Source: Candidatus Omnitrophota bacterium (GTDB lineage: Bacteria > Omnitrophota > Gorgyraeia > Duberdicusellales > 4484-171). From it: a DNA stretch of 44,788 nt. The notes under the pieces were generated by a model that worked only from the letters and a program-made list of their open reading frames with translations, was not told the DNA's origin and did no database searches. Both the position numbers and the translations under genes were made by a program. How positions within the stretch are numbered: the stretch's first letter is position 1; each line of letters starts with the position of its first letter. Below, piece after piece: positions 15,688-23,590 of this stretch. The stretch spans positions 1 through 44,788 of the forward strand of contig JAIPHA010000010.1 in the NCBI GenBank assembly GCA_021735445.1, read 5' to 3'.

Positions 15688-16032
15688 ATGAAACGAGAAC
15701 GAAGAAAATCTTTCCGGCTAAAAGATAGGTTAGCAGTTGTCCGCTGTTCGCTTAAATATCTTCTTGAATCTAATTGCTTAACTCAGGATATTTCCCAAAA
15801 CGGAATATGTATTTTCGCAAAACAAAAAATGGCAATTGGGGATATTGTAAAATTGGGAATTTATGTACCCGAAGAGAAAGTACCCATAATTGCTGAGGCG
15901 CAAGTATTGAGAAGAAATGAAACCGGCAACCCCCAGCTTCCTTATCTAATTGCTTTAGAATTTAGCAAAATTGACCAAGAGGCCCGTCAACGCATCCTTA
16001 AGCATATTAGGTTTTTTCTTCTTAAGAATTAA
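15688..16032 (+). CDS. PilZ-domain protein
   Basis: 114 residues and essentially one domain. RERRKSFR near the N-terminus and DISQNGI about 30 residues later match the RxxxR and (D/N)xSxxG cyclic-di-GMP contact motifs of PilZ. It probably binds cyclic di-GMP and passes the signal to a motility, exopolysaccharide or secretion partner not present here. AGGAGG precedes the ATG. It is divergent from the TrkA-C gene, with 165 bases between. Confidence 0.82.
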   Translation: MKRERRKSFRLKDRLAVVRCSLKYLLESNCLTQDISQNGICIFAKQKMAIGDIVKLGIYVPEEKVPIIAEAQVLRRNETGNPQLPYLIALEFSKIDQEARQRILKHIRFFLLKN

Positions 16033-16155
16033 TCTTTATAGCCTGGCCCTAACTTCAATTTTTTCTAATTAAACCAATATACAAAATAACTATTTTTGTT
16101 ATAATTTTAGTTAAAGAGTTATTATTTTATTTAGTTGTTTTGCTTGTAAAATAAG

Positions 16156-16734
16156 ATGAATACAAATGGTTTAGAAGAAATTAATTCGGAAATAAGGGCC
16201 TGCCGGAAGTGCCCCCTGGGTGATTCAGCCACCAACCACGTACCGGGGGAAGGCAATCCAAAAGCAGATTTATTATTTGTGGGCGAAGCCCCCGGCAAGA
16301 ATGAAGACTTACAAGGAAAACCTTTTTGTGGCAAGGCGGGGCGGATTCTTGATCAATTATTAAAAATATCCGGCTATAAAAGAGAAGATATCTATATTGC
16401 AAATATATTAAAATGCCGGCCTCCCCGCAATCGAAACCCCAAGCCAGCGGAAATAAAAACCTGTACTCCTTACCTCGTTCGACAGTTAAAAGTTATTCAG
16501 CCTAAGATTATCTGTTGTTTGGGTAATTTTTCTTCTATTTTTATTATGAATAAATTTAATCTATCAGGGAAAGTTCATCCTATAGGCAAAATTCATGGAA
16601 AAATTTTTATGCCACCCGGGATAAAAGCGTTAAAGATAGTGCCGCTTTACCACCCAGCCAGCGCTACTTATAACCCAAATATGATTAATATTTTAAAAAA
16701 AGATTTTCGAATGTTAAAAAATATACCTGTTTAA
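16156..16734 (+). CDS. Uracil-DNA glycosylase, family 4
   Basis: Removes uracil from DNA as the first step of base excision repair. The 192-residue protein has the [4Fe-4S] cysteines CRKC near residue 15, KCRPP and KTCTP, the active-site motif GEAPGKNED, and LYHPAS near the C-terminus, as in family 4 enzymes. Length is normal. No clear ribosome site is seen before the ATG. It is convergent with the next gene. Confidence 0.92.
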   Translation: MNTNGLEEINSEIRACRKCPLGDSATNHVPGEGNPKADLLFVGEAPGKNEDLQGKPFCGKAGRILDQLLKISGYKREDIYIANILKCRPPRNRNPKPAEIKTCTPYLVRQLKVIQPKIICCLGNFSSIFIMNKFNLSGKVHPIGKIHGKIFMPPGIKALKIVPLYHPASATYNPNMINILKKDFRMLKNIPV

Positions 16735-16741
16735 AAAAATG

Positions 16742-17038
16742 TTATTTGGATATTCTTTTTTTGAAATCCGCAAACCATTGCTTAAAATTATCGTGTTGGC
16801 CGTGGATTTGGTGGTTAATTTTTAACAATCTATCAGAAGGGATACCAAAAAAATTATTTCTAAACTCACTCAAAGTAGATTCCCCCATGACAACATAACG
16901 AAAGAAATTAATTGAAAGAACCAATATGATTATGCCAATAACTGCGGTTGAAATAAGGATAACTTTTTTTATTAAAGTTTTTAGCAATTTAAAAACATTA
17001 TTTAGTTTAATTTTTCGTTGCTCTTGGCTGTAGTTCAT
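16742..17038 (-). CDS. Small membrane protein, function unknown
   Basis: 98 residues with a basic N-terminus, one membrane helix (about 25-47; VILISTAVIGIIILVLSINFF) and a soluble C-terminal half that would face outward or inward depending on topology. No family is recognised. It lacks a ribosome site, but a near-consensus extended -10 (TGA-TATAAT) sits just upstream. Confidence 0.5.
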   Translation of the reverse strand: MNYSQEQRKIKLNNVFKLLKTLIKKVILISTAVIGIIILVLSINFFRYVVMGESTLSEFRNNFFGIPSDRLLKINHQIHGQHDNFKQWFADFKKRISK

Positions 17039-17048
17039 AATAAAATAT

Positions 17049-17057
17049 ATTATATCA
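17049..17057 (-). promoter_or_regulatory. Extended -10 promoter for the small membrane protein gene
   Basis: On the minus strand TGA-TATAAT ends ten bases before the ATG at 17038, giving a predicted leader of only a few bases. Confidence 0.45.
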
Positions 17058-17122
17058 CGGTTTTATCCATTCAAAAATGTTTATTGTTATAGAGTGGTAA
17101 GGCTAATAAGGAGGTTTCAGGA

Positions 17123-17272
17123 ATGCTGAAGAAGATAGTGATAACTGCTTTAATTGTTTGGGGGGTTACTGTTTTTTATCAAAATTTTCTTAAGTCAATT
17201 TTAGTTCCGTTTTTTAATAAAAATAAAGGACAAGTTGATTTATTTCAGAAGTCAACTTCATTAGAAAAGTAA
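17123..17272 (+). CDS. 49-residue single-helix membrane protein
   Basis: Too short for the ORF track. The ATG has GGAGG eight bases upstream. The product starts MLKKIVITALIVWGVTVFYQ, a membrane helix, followed by a short hydrophilic tail ending STSLEK. No family recognised. It sits just before the GGQ-protein gene and is divergent from the 98-residue membrane protein. Confidence 0.55.
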   Translation: MLKKIVITALIVWGVTVFYQNFLKSILVPFFNKNKGQVDLFQKSTSLEK

Positions 17273-17296
17273 ACAATTGAACCAAATATTTTAATT

Positions 17297-17707
17297 ATGC
17301 CTGCAATAAGCAAAACAAAACAAGAAAATTTAAAGAAAAAGATGGAAAGGTTAGGGCTAAAGGAAGCTGATTTATCTGAAAAATTTATTAGGGGAGGAGG
17401 TAAGGGAGGACAGAAAATAAATAAAACCGCTTCCTGCGTTTACTTAAAACATCTGCCCTCAGGAGTTGAAGTCAAATGCCAAAGGAGCCGGTCTCGTCAA
17501 GAAAATCGGTTCTTTGCCAGAAGAATTTTAATTGCAAAGATTGAAGAAATCAAACTTAAAAAAAGATCAGAAAAAAATAAAAAAATCGATAAAATCCGCA
17601 AGCAAAAAAGAAGGCGTTCAAAACGGGCTAAAGAAAAAATGCTAGAGTTTAAAAAGAAAAGATCAGAAAAGAAAAAGTTTCGTTCCAAAAAAGAACGTCC
17701 AGACTAA
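17297..17707 (+). CDS. Small class I release-factor-like protein (GGQ domain)
   Basis: 136 residues. The motif GGGKGGQKINKTASCVYL (about 33-50) contains the GGQ tripeptide that triggers peptidyl-tRNA hydrolysis on the ribosome. RSRSRQENR follows as in RF-1-domain proteins, and the C-terminal 50 residues are a lysine/arginine-rich helix. There are no codon-recognition domains, so it resembles ArfB/PrfH-like or mitochondrial C12orf65-type rescue factors. Rescue of stalled ribosomes is the likely role. The basic tail fits insertion into the mRNA channel as in ArfB, but which subfamily it belongs to is uncertain. Confidence 0.85.
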   Translation: MPAISKTKQENLKKKMERLGLKEADLSEKFIRGGGKGGQKINKTASCVYLKHLPSGVEVKCQRSRSRQENRFFARRILIAKIEEIKLKKRSEKNKKIDKIRKQKRRRSKRAKEKMLEFKKKRSEKKKFRSKKERPD

Positions 17708-17840
17708 TAAAGGGGACGTTTCCCTCGTTTACAAGGCCTTGCTTATCAATGACTTATCACATATAGCTTTTTGGTAGAAAAAAGTTAGCGATTAGAAGAA
17801 TCTGACAATTAATAAATATATGCAATATAGGATAATATTT

Positions 17841-17868
17841 TTGAAAAAGTAAAAAGTGATTGTATAAT
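17841..17868 (+). promoter_or_regulatory. Promoter of the nitroreductase gene
   Basis: TTGAAA (17841-17846), a 16-base spacer and TATAAT (17863-17868); predicted start is near 17875, giving a leader of about 37 bases with ribosome site GGGAGG. Confidence 0.65.
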
Positions 17869-17911
17869 CAAGATATTGGCTAAATAATTGCATTTTCAAT
17901 GGGAGGTTGGT

Positions 17912-18406
17912 ATGGATTTTTGGGAAGTCGTAAGAAAAAGGGTTAGTGTCAGAGAGTATAGTGATCAAGAAATTGAACAAGAGAAGCTAAAAAATATCAT
18001 TGATGCAGCTCATCTTGCTCCTACAGCTAGGGGCGAGGAGCCTTGGGAGTTCATTTTAGTTACCGAAAAAAAATCTTTAGAGGAATTAGCAAATATTACC
18101 GATCATGGCAAGTTTTTAAAAGGCGCTGCTGCCGGGATTGTAGTTGTAGCTAAAGATACAAAATATTATCTAGAAGATGGTTGTGCAGCGACCGAAAACA
18201 TTTTGCTTGCGGCCGCCGCTTTAGGTGTTGGTTCTTGCTGGATCGCCGGAGACAAAAAACCTTACGGGGCCAATATTTGTAAATATTTAGGTGTGCCTGA
18301 TGGTTACAAGTTGGTTAGTGTAATTTCATTAGGGTATCCTAAAATAGAGCCTAAGCCGCATCAAAAACGAAAGGTCGAAGATCTTTTGCATTGGGAAAAT
18401 TTTTAA
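17912..18406 (+). CDS. Nitroreductase-family FMN protein
   Basis: I chose ATG 17912, with GGGAGG upstream, over the TTG at 17888. The 164-residue product begins MDFWEVVRKRVSVREY, the phosphate-contact region of nitroreductases, and has APTARGEEPWEF and the flavin-site ATENILLAAAALGVGSCWI. It is on the short side of the family. It probably forms an FMN-binding homodimer reducing nitro or quinone-like compounds; the substrate cannot be told. The Dabb gene follows after 16 bases. Confidence 0.85.
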   Translation: MDFWEVVRKRVSVREYSDQEIEQEKLKNIIDAAHLAPTARGEEPWEFILVTEKKSLEELANITDHGKFLKGAAAGIVVVAKDTKYYLEDGCAATENILLAAAALGVGSCWIAGDKKPYGANICKYLGVPDGYKLVSVISLGYPKIEPKPHQKRKVEDLLHWENF

Positions 18407-18422
18407 CTATGGAGGGTTAGCC

Positions 18423-18725
18423 ATGATTAAACATGTTGTGCTATGGAAAGTTAAAGATTCTTATCAAAATAAAAATAAAAAAGAATTAATCCAAAATTTT
18501 AAAGCGATGCTTGAAAAGCTGAAATCAATCATACCGGAGATTAAAAATATTGAAGTTGGGGTGAACCTAAGCTCAAGCCCTTCTGCGTCAGATATCATGC
18601 TTTATTCTGAATTTGAAACCAAAGAAGGATTAGACCTATACCGCAACCATCCGGAACATCAAAAAGTTGCTGAATATGCAAAAAAGATCATCAAAGAAGG
18701 TTCGGTCGTTGATTATCAAGTGTAG
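18423..18725 (+). CDS. Dabb-family (stress-responsive A/B barrel) protein
   Basis: 100 residues starting MIKHVVLWKVKD, with MLEKLKSIIPEIKNIEVGVN, DIMLYSEFETKEGLDLYRNHPEHQKV and VVDYQV, the full pattern of the Dabb dimeric ferredoxin-like fold. Ribosome site GGAGG upstream. It lies between a nitroreductase and a phosphoribosyltransferase in the same direction. The biochemical role of most Dabb proteins is unknown. Confidence 0.85.
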   Translation: MIKHVVLWKVKDSYQNKNKKELIQNFKAMLEKLKSIIPEIKNIEVGVNLSSSPSASDIMLYSEFETKEGLDLYRNHPEHQKVAEYAKKIIKEGSVVDYQV

Positions 18726-18751
18726 AGCATTCCTAGAGACGGGAGGTAAAG

Positions 18752-19387
18752 GTGTTTAAAGACAGAAAAGATGCAGGGGAAAAATTAGCTCAAGCTTTAG
18801 AAAAATATAAAATCGAAAACCCCTTGGTTCTTGCTATTCCCAGAGGAGGCATAGAGATTGGGTGTCAGATAGCAAAAATTCTTGGATTGGAATTTTCGAT
18901 AGTAGTTGTCCGTAAATTGCCATTGCCTCAAAATCCAGAGGCTGGTTTTGGGGCGTTAGCTGAAGATGGTAGCGAATTTGTGTTACCTTATGCTGTTGAC
19001 TGGCTCAACCGGCAGCAAAGAGAGGAGATTAAGAAAGAGCAGAATGAAGAAATCCAGCGTAGAATTAAGGCCTTACGAAAAGGCGAACCTCTTGTTCCCC
19101 TCAAAAATAAGACAGTTATTTTAGTTGATGATGGTATTGCTATGGGTTCAACCATGAGAGCTGCAATTAAGCTTTGTCAGAATAAAGGAGTAGGTGAATT
19201 GATTGTTGCTTCTCCGGTTGCTGGTCCGTCGGTTGCGGATCAGATAAATAGGCAAGTAGATAAAACAGTAATTTTAGAAATACCTAAATTTTTTAGAGCT
19301 GTAGCTCAAAGTTACCAAAATTGGCATGATGTTTCAGACCAAGAAGTGATTGAAAGTTTGAACCAGTTGAAAGGTAATTTTAATTAA
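18752..19387 (+). CDS. Phosphoribosyltransferase-domain protein
   Basis: 211 residues from GTG 18752 (GGGAGG upstream). The PRPP-binding loop VILVDDGIAMGSTMRAAI (about 126-143) is intact, and AIPRGGIEIGCQIAK and VVVRKLPLPQNPEAGFGA match the stand-alone phosphoribosyltransferase family often annotated as predicted phosphoribosyltransferases. It may act on a base or be regulatory. Acidic-rich central helix QQREEIKKEQNEEIQRR is typical of the family. Confidence 0.85.
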   Translation: MFKDRKDAGEKLAQALEKYKIENPLVLAIPRGGIEIGCQIAKILGLEFSIVVVRKLPLPQNPEAGFGALAEDGSEFVLPYAVDWLNRQQREEIKKEQNEEIQRRIKALRKGEPLVPLKNKTVILVDDGIAMGSTMRAAIKLCQNKGVGELIVASPVAGPSVADQINRQVDKTVILEIPKFFRAVAQSYQNWHDVSDQEVIESLNQLKGNFN

Positions 19388-19422
19388 TTTATTAATTAAA
19401 GGGATAAACACAAGGAGGACTA

Positions 19423-19815
19423 ATGACAACTTTATTTACTAAGATTATAAAAGGCAAAATACCTGCACACAAGATATTAGAAAATGATCAGTTTTTAGCT
19501 TTTTTGGATATTCGGCCAATCAAACCCGGGCATACGCTGGTTATTCCCAAACGGGAAGTTGACTATGTTTTTGATTTAGATGATAAAATCCTTTCCAATA
19601 TTTTAATTTTTTCAAAAAGAGTGGCTAAGATGATTGAAAAAGCGGTTGAATGCAAAAGAGTGGGGATTATGGTGGCCGGCTTAGAGGTGCCCCATGCCCA
19701 TATTCATTTAATTCCGATGACTGCCCTAGGAGATCTAAATTTTGCTAATGCTAAAGAAGTAAAAGACGATGCATTAAAACAAATGTCAGAAAAAATTTCT
19801 AGACAAGGAGAATAA
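19423..19815 (+). CDS. HIT-family hydrolase
   Basis: 130 residues with the catalytic histidine triad HAHIHLIP (about 92-99) and the N-terminal signature TLFTKIIKGKIPAHKILEND. HIT proteins cleave or bind nucleotide phosphoramidates and dinucleotides. Start ATG with AGGAGG. The next gene begins three bases after its stop, suggesting co-transcription. Confidence 0.93.
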   Translation: MTTLFTKIIKGKIPAHKILENDQFLAFLDIRPIKPGHTLVIPKREVDYVFDLDDKILSNILIFSKRVAKMIEKAVECKRVGIMVAGLEVPHAHIHLIPMTALGDLNFANAKEVKDDALKQMSEKISRQGE

Positions 19816-19818
19816 AAC

Positions 19819-20178
19819 ATGACCGGCAAAATCAAAAATAACAAGTATTGCCGAGGTTGTCCGGCAATATGCTGTACGAATTTATCAATGGGGATAGGAA
19901 AGCCTGCTAATCCGAAAGAAGTAGAGGATTTAAAATGGCAGCTTCAATTTGATACCGTAAAGGTATATATTAGTAAAAACCGGTGGTACCAGTTGGTGGA
20001 GGGCCGTTGTATCTATTTATCCGAAGATAATTTTTGTACCATTTATGATCATCGCCCCAAAAAGTGCCGTGACCATAATCCGCCCAATTGTGAACGTTTT
20101 GGAAAATATTACGATGTAATGTTAGAAAATCCAAAAGATTTAGAAAAGTATTTCGCTAAGAAAAAAAGAAAAAAATAA
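19819..20178 (+). CDS. YkgJ-type CxxxCxxC-cluster protein
   Basis: 119 residues. Cysteines CRGCPAICC near the N-terminus, then GRCIYLSEDNFCTIYDHRPKKCRDH and NCERF give the eight-cysteine pattern of the YkgJ family, predicted to bind zinc or an Fe-S cluster. The function is not established in general. It is tightly linked to the HIT gene and followed 10 bases later by an antiporter gene. Confidence 0.85.
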   Translation: MTGKIKNNKYCRGCPAICCTNLSMGIGKPANPKEVEDLKWQLQFDTVKVYISKNRWYQLVEGRCIYLSEDNFCTIYDHRPKKCRDHNPPNCERFGKYYDVMLENPKDLEKYFAKKKRKK

Positions 20179-20188
20179 ATAGATAAAT

Positions 20189-21193
20189 ATGAATTTGTTT
20201 ATTCTCTTATTTATCATTTTGGTAATTTCAAATCTGGCGGTATTTTTCGGAAAGAAAATAAAAATACCGTCAGTTGTAACTTTAATTTTTGTAGGTGTTG
20301 TTTTTGGTTTACCTTGGCTGGAAAAAAATATTATTGGGGGAGCCAAACAATTAATATTTGATATTGGAGATATCGGGCTGCTTGCTCTAATGTTTTTAGC
20401 CGGCCTAGAAAGTTCCTGGCATCTTCTTTGTGAGGAGAAAAAAGATGCGGCTTTAATCGCATTTTCCTCAGCGATAATTCCCATCTTTATAGGTTTTTCT
20501 CTCTTTTATCTGATAGGATTTTCAGCCAAAGTTTCTTTTATTGTTGGAGTATGTATGAGCATCACCGCCGAGGCAACTAAAGCAAAAGTCCTATTAGAAC
20601 TAAAAAAACTCAAAACAAAAATGGGAGCAGCTTTGATGGGGTCTGGTATAATTGATGATGCCTTTGGCCTTTCTCTTTTTGTGTTGTTAACTTATTTTGT
20701 AAAGGCAGGAGGAGATAAAGAAAAGCTTTTAGTGGCAGGATCGATAATGATTTTTTTTGTGGGGATGATCTTTAAAAAAGCATTAGGCAGGTATCATGAT
20801 ATTTTGTCAATTATCGAAAATAGCCTGAACTGGTTGTTGGTGCCTTTTTTCTTTATTTCTATTGGCCTTCATTTTCATTTCCAGTCTTTAGTTTTAAATC
20901 CCATTCTTTTGTTTGCTATATTAGGGATTGCAATTTTAGGTAAATTGGTTGGCCCTTTTCTGGTAAAGCCTTTGACAAGTTTTAACCGAAAGCAAACATT
21001 CTTGATAGGATGGGCCATGAATTCAAGAGGAGCTTTAGAGCTTGCTATAGCTTTGATTGCTTATAGAACCGCATTAATTTCTGTTGAACTGTATTCATCG
21101 TTAATAGTGATGGCTTTTGTTACTACCTTAATGTTTCCGTTTATAATTATTCCGATTATCCGAAAAGATCCGCAAATTATGGAAGAGGATTGA
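20189..21193 (+). CDS. Cation:proton antiporter, CPA2/KefB-like membrane domain
   Basis: 334 residues, about ten membrane helices. It has the CPA features LALMFLAGLES in the fourth helix, SITAEATKAKVLLEL, and the paired acidic residues in GSGIIDDAFGLSLF that carry cation and proton. It lacks the RCK domains of KefB/C and is somewhat shorter than typical NapA-like members (about 380 or more). The start codon has no strong ribosome site. Sodium or potassium as substrate cannot be decided. Confidence 0.85.
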   Translation: MNLFILLFIILVISNLAVFFGKKIKIPSVVTLIFVGVVFGLPWLEKNIIGGAKQLIFDIGDIGLLALMFLAGLESSWHLLCEEKKDAALIAFSSAIIPIFIGFSLFYLIGFSAKVSFIVGVCMSITAEATKAKVLLELKKLKTKMGAALMGSGIIDDAFGLSLFVLLTYFVKAGGDKEKLLVAGSIMIFFVGMIFKKALGRYHDILSIIENSLNWLLVPFFFISIGLHFHFQSLVLNPILLFAILGIAILGKLVGPFLVKPLTSFNRKQTFLIGWAMNSRGALELAIALIAYRTALISVELYSSLIVMAFVTTLMFPFIIIPIIRKDPQIMEED

Positions 21194-21197
21194 TTAT

Positions 21198-21608
21198 TTA
21201 ATTTTGGCCGGACTGGTCTTGTAAGCTGCTAAATATTTTTTTAGAAACGAATTTTGCTAAATTATAGTTAAGAGAAGATATTTGAACTTCAGTTTTATTT
21301 ACATCCAACCAGTTAAAAAATATGGCTACTTCGGTAGAATGGTTGGCTGAAGGAAAAACTTCACTGTAGCCAAATGAAACTATAAAGCTTTTTCTTGACG
21401 AACCCCGGTAAAGATTGGCTCCTAATTCTTTGATAATCTCTTCTGTTTGGTGATAACATTTGATTATGTCTTTTTTAAAATTTTGGCTGTAAATTTTACC
21501 TTTAGTTTTAAAGGGCTTAACCCCGATTCCCGCTAAGCGCGCAGTTTCATAGGGGAAACAACCTAAAAAAGAAGAAAGTACGAAAATAAAAAAAATTATA
21601 TATTTCAT
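21198..21608 (-). CDS. Predicted lipoprotein, function unknown
   Basis: 136 residues. The signal MKYIIFFIFVLSSFLGC ends in a lipobox cysteine, so lipid attachment in the envelope is predicted. The mature part (GVKPFKTKGKIYSQNFKKD, EVAIFFNWLDVNKTEVQISSLN) resembles small envelope lipoproteins whose genes are common in diderm genomes but have no assigned role. It converges on the antiporter gene with four bases between. Confidence 0.6.
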   Translation of the reverse strand: MKYIIFFIFVLSSFLGCFPYETARLAGIGVKPFKTKGKIYSQNFKKDIIKCYHQTEEIIKELGANLYRGSSRKSFIVSFGYSEVFPSANHSTEVAIFFNWLDVNKTEVQISSLNYNLAKFVSKKIFSSLQDQSGQN

Positions 21609-21670
21609 TTTATTTTTCCTTATTTATCTATATAATATCTTAATTAATAAGGTTGTCAACGTTTAAGCTC

Positions 21671-22360
21671 ATGCAAAGGTTTAATTATACTCTTTTAAGA
21701 AAACCATACCGTAAAACCATTAGTCTTGAAGTAACTTCAAGAAATAAAGTGGTGGTTAAAGCTTCTAAGGCTTATTCAGTTGAAAAGATTAATCAGTTTA
21801 TTGTTCGAAAATCTAAATGGATTCAAAAGCAGCTTGATTTTAATAAAAAAATAAGAAAACCCCCTCTAATTAGAAAGTATATGTCTGGGGAGAAGTATCT
21901 TTTTTTAGGTGGTTATTACAATCTTTTGCTTATCGAAGGAAAACCTAAAATATCTATAGATGAGCAAAAATTAAAGTTTTTTGCTTCAGAAAAATATTTG
22001 TTGCGGAAAAAATATATAAAAAACAAATTAGAGGATTGGTACAAAAAACAAGCTTATAAAAAGATACTTGAAAGAGTCTGTTTCTATGAGAAAGTTTTAG
22101 GGGTGTTTATCTCTGATCTTTCAATTAAATCTTTTAACAGAAGCTGGGGAAATTGTTCAAGCAAAAAACAAGTTAGTTTTAGCCCCTATTTAGTGATGGC
22201 GCCAATTACGGTCATTGATTATGTAGTGGTTCATGAATTAACACATATCATTATCCCCAATCATTCAGCTAAATTTTGGAATTTTTTAGGAAATTTCATC
22301 CCTGACTATAAGCAACGGAAGAGGTGGCTAATTGCTCATGAAAATCAACTTTGCATTTAA
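21671..22360 (+). CDS. YgjP-like metallopeptidase (M48/DUF45 type)
   Basis: I chose ATG 21671 because homologues start with a strand like MQRFNYTLLRKPYRKTISLE; the track's TTG at 21653 is an alternative with AAGG immediately before it. The 229-residue protein carries the zinc motif VVHELTHIIIPNHSAKFW (HELTH) and RSWGNCSSKKQVSFSPYLV, the signature of YgjP/DUF45 proteins. A cytoplasmic zinc-dependent hydrolase is expected; the substrate is unknown. A 130-base gap with an inverted repeat follows. Confidence 0.85.
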   Translation: MQRFNYTLLRKPYRKTISLEVTSRNKVVVKASKAYSVEKINQFIVRKSKWIQKQLDFNKKIRKPPLIRKYMSGEKYLFLGGYYNLLLIEGKPKISIDEQKLKFFASEKYLLRKKYIKNKLEDWYKKQAYKKILERVCFYEKVLGVFISDLSIKSFNRSWGNCSSKKQVSFSPYLVMAPITVIDYVVVHELTHIIIPNHSAKFWNFLGNFIPDYKQRKRWLIAHENQLCI

Positions 22361-22396
22361 GATTGTGAATGGATGCGATCAGCAAAATTACTAATT

Positions 22397-22455
22397 TGTA
22401 CGAATTTACGAAGTAGTATAGATATTTATTTGTATATCCGTAAAAGATTCGTACA
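22397..22455. repeat. Intergenic imperfect inverted repeat
   Basis: TGTACGAAT (22397-22405) is the exact inverse of ATTCGTACA (22447-22455), and TTACG/CGTAA extends the pairing inward on both sides. The loop is about 28 bases and AT-rich. It may be a remnant palindromic element or a 3' end structure of the metallopeptidase gene; there is no T run. Confidence 0.5.
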
Positions 22456-22490
22456 TTCGATGATGATACGGATTAAACAAGGAGATAACA

Positions 22491-23054
22491 ATGGATGAGA
22501 TTTATGTAAGCACCGATATCGAAACTGACGGGCCGGTTCCCGGTATTTATTCTATGCTAAGCTTTGGTTCGGCAGCTTTTAAGAAAAACAAAGAGATCAT
22601 CTCTACTTTTAGTGTAAATTTAGAATGTTTACCTGGGGCAAAGCAAGACCCTGATACTATGGAGTGGTGGAAAACAGAGGAGAAAGCATGGGAAGCTTGC
22701 CGAAAAAACTTAGAGGCTCCGAAAAAAGCGATGCTAAAATACCTTGGATGGTTAGAAGAACTACCTGGAAAACCGGTATTTCTTGCTTACCCGGCTTCTT
22801 TTGATTTCAATTTTATTAATTGGTATTTTATAAAATTTATTGGGAAAAATCCTTTTTCTTATTTAGCTTTAGATATCAAAAGTTATGCTATGGCGGTATT
22901 GAAAAAACCTTTTTATAAAGTTACAAAAAACGCAATGCCGAAAAAGTGGTTTGATGAAAATAAACGATCTCATGTTGCCTTAGATGATGCCATAGAACAA
23001 GGTTTATTATTTTGTAACATAATGAATGAAAACAACCAAAGTAATAAAAGTTGA
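22491..23054 (+). CDS. DEDDh-type 3'-5' exonuclease-like protein
   Basis: 187 residues from ATG with AGGAG upstream. STDIETDGP near the N-terminus supplies the first acidic pair, [12 protein letters not shown] the second-motif Asp, and [11 protein letters not shown] the His and Asp of the DEDDh arrangement. It resembles stand-alone RNase T/DnaQ-fold exonucleases. Whether RNA or DNA is cut is not visible. Its stop overlaps the start of the next gene. Confidence 0.8.
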   Translation: MDEIYVSTDIETDGPVPGIYSMLSFGSAAFKKNKEIISTFSVNLECLPGAKQDPDTMEWWKTEEKAWEACRKNLEAPKKAMLKYLGWLEELPGKPVFLAYPASFDFNFINWYFIKFIGKNPFSYLALDIKSYAMAVLKKPFYKVTKNAMPKKWFDENKRSHVALDDAIEQGLLFCNIMNENNQSNKS

Positions 23055-23590
23055 TGCTTGCAAAAAGAAAAAATATTTTGATAGCCGGTATTATCGCCTT
23101 TTTTCTTTTGGTTGATTCAGGAGTTTTAGCTTATGATTCAGCAGGTTTGTACCAAAAGGTAAAAGAGAATGCCACCCAAGGAGACATCTACCGTTCCTTT
23201 ATGTACTTACGCCAGATATTACGTGAATATCCAGATTCTAAATTTGCTAAATCTGCTTTGTTTTCATTGGGAGAGTTTTATTTTTTAACTACTAATTACC
23301 AGCAAGCGGTGCATACATTACAAAAATTTATTAATAAATATCCTGATTCTAAGTTAAATATTTTTGTTTTATCTTTTTTGTATGAAATTAGCAAAGAAAA
23401 CAAGAGTTTATCTAATGCGCAAGAAATACGAAATAAAATAATAACCTTCTATCAACATAGTTTTTTATTTAGAGAATCTAAAACATATAGCTATACATCC
23501 GCTTTGCTCAAAAACTATAAAGTCCAATATTTTATTGATACAATAAAATTTTTTATTGATGAAAAACCTTCTTTTGAAATTAAATTTTAA
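23054..23590 (+). CDS. TPR-repeat periplasmic protein
   Basis: I prefer ATG 23054 to the TTG at 23051. 178 residues: signal or anchor [23 protein letters not shown], then two tetratricopeptide units (about 40-105; YLRQILREYPDSKFAKSALFSLGEFY and AVHTLQKFINKYPDSKL), like the TPR part of BamD/YbgF-type proteins. The C-terminal third lacks repeats. It overlaps the exonuclease stop by one base and the AsmA-like gene by 32 bases, so the three are one transcription unit. Confidence 0.7.
   Translation: MLAKRKNILIAGIIAFFLLVDSGVLAYDSAGLYQKVKENATQGDIYRSFMYLRQILREYPDSKFAKSALFSLGEFYFLTTNYQQAVHTLQKFINKYPDSKLNIFVLSFLYEISKENKSLSNAQEIRNKIITFYQHSFLFRESKTYSYTSALLKNYKVQYFIDTIKFFIDEKPSFEIKF

Noticed and set aside
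17708-17730. GGGGACGTTTCCC as an IS end remnant
   Set aside because: It loosely recalls the IS subterminal word at 428 but shares too few bases to support a relation.
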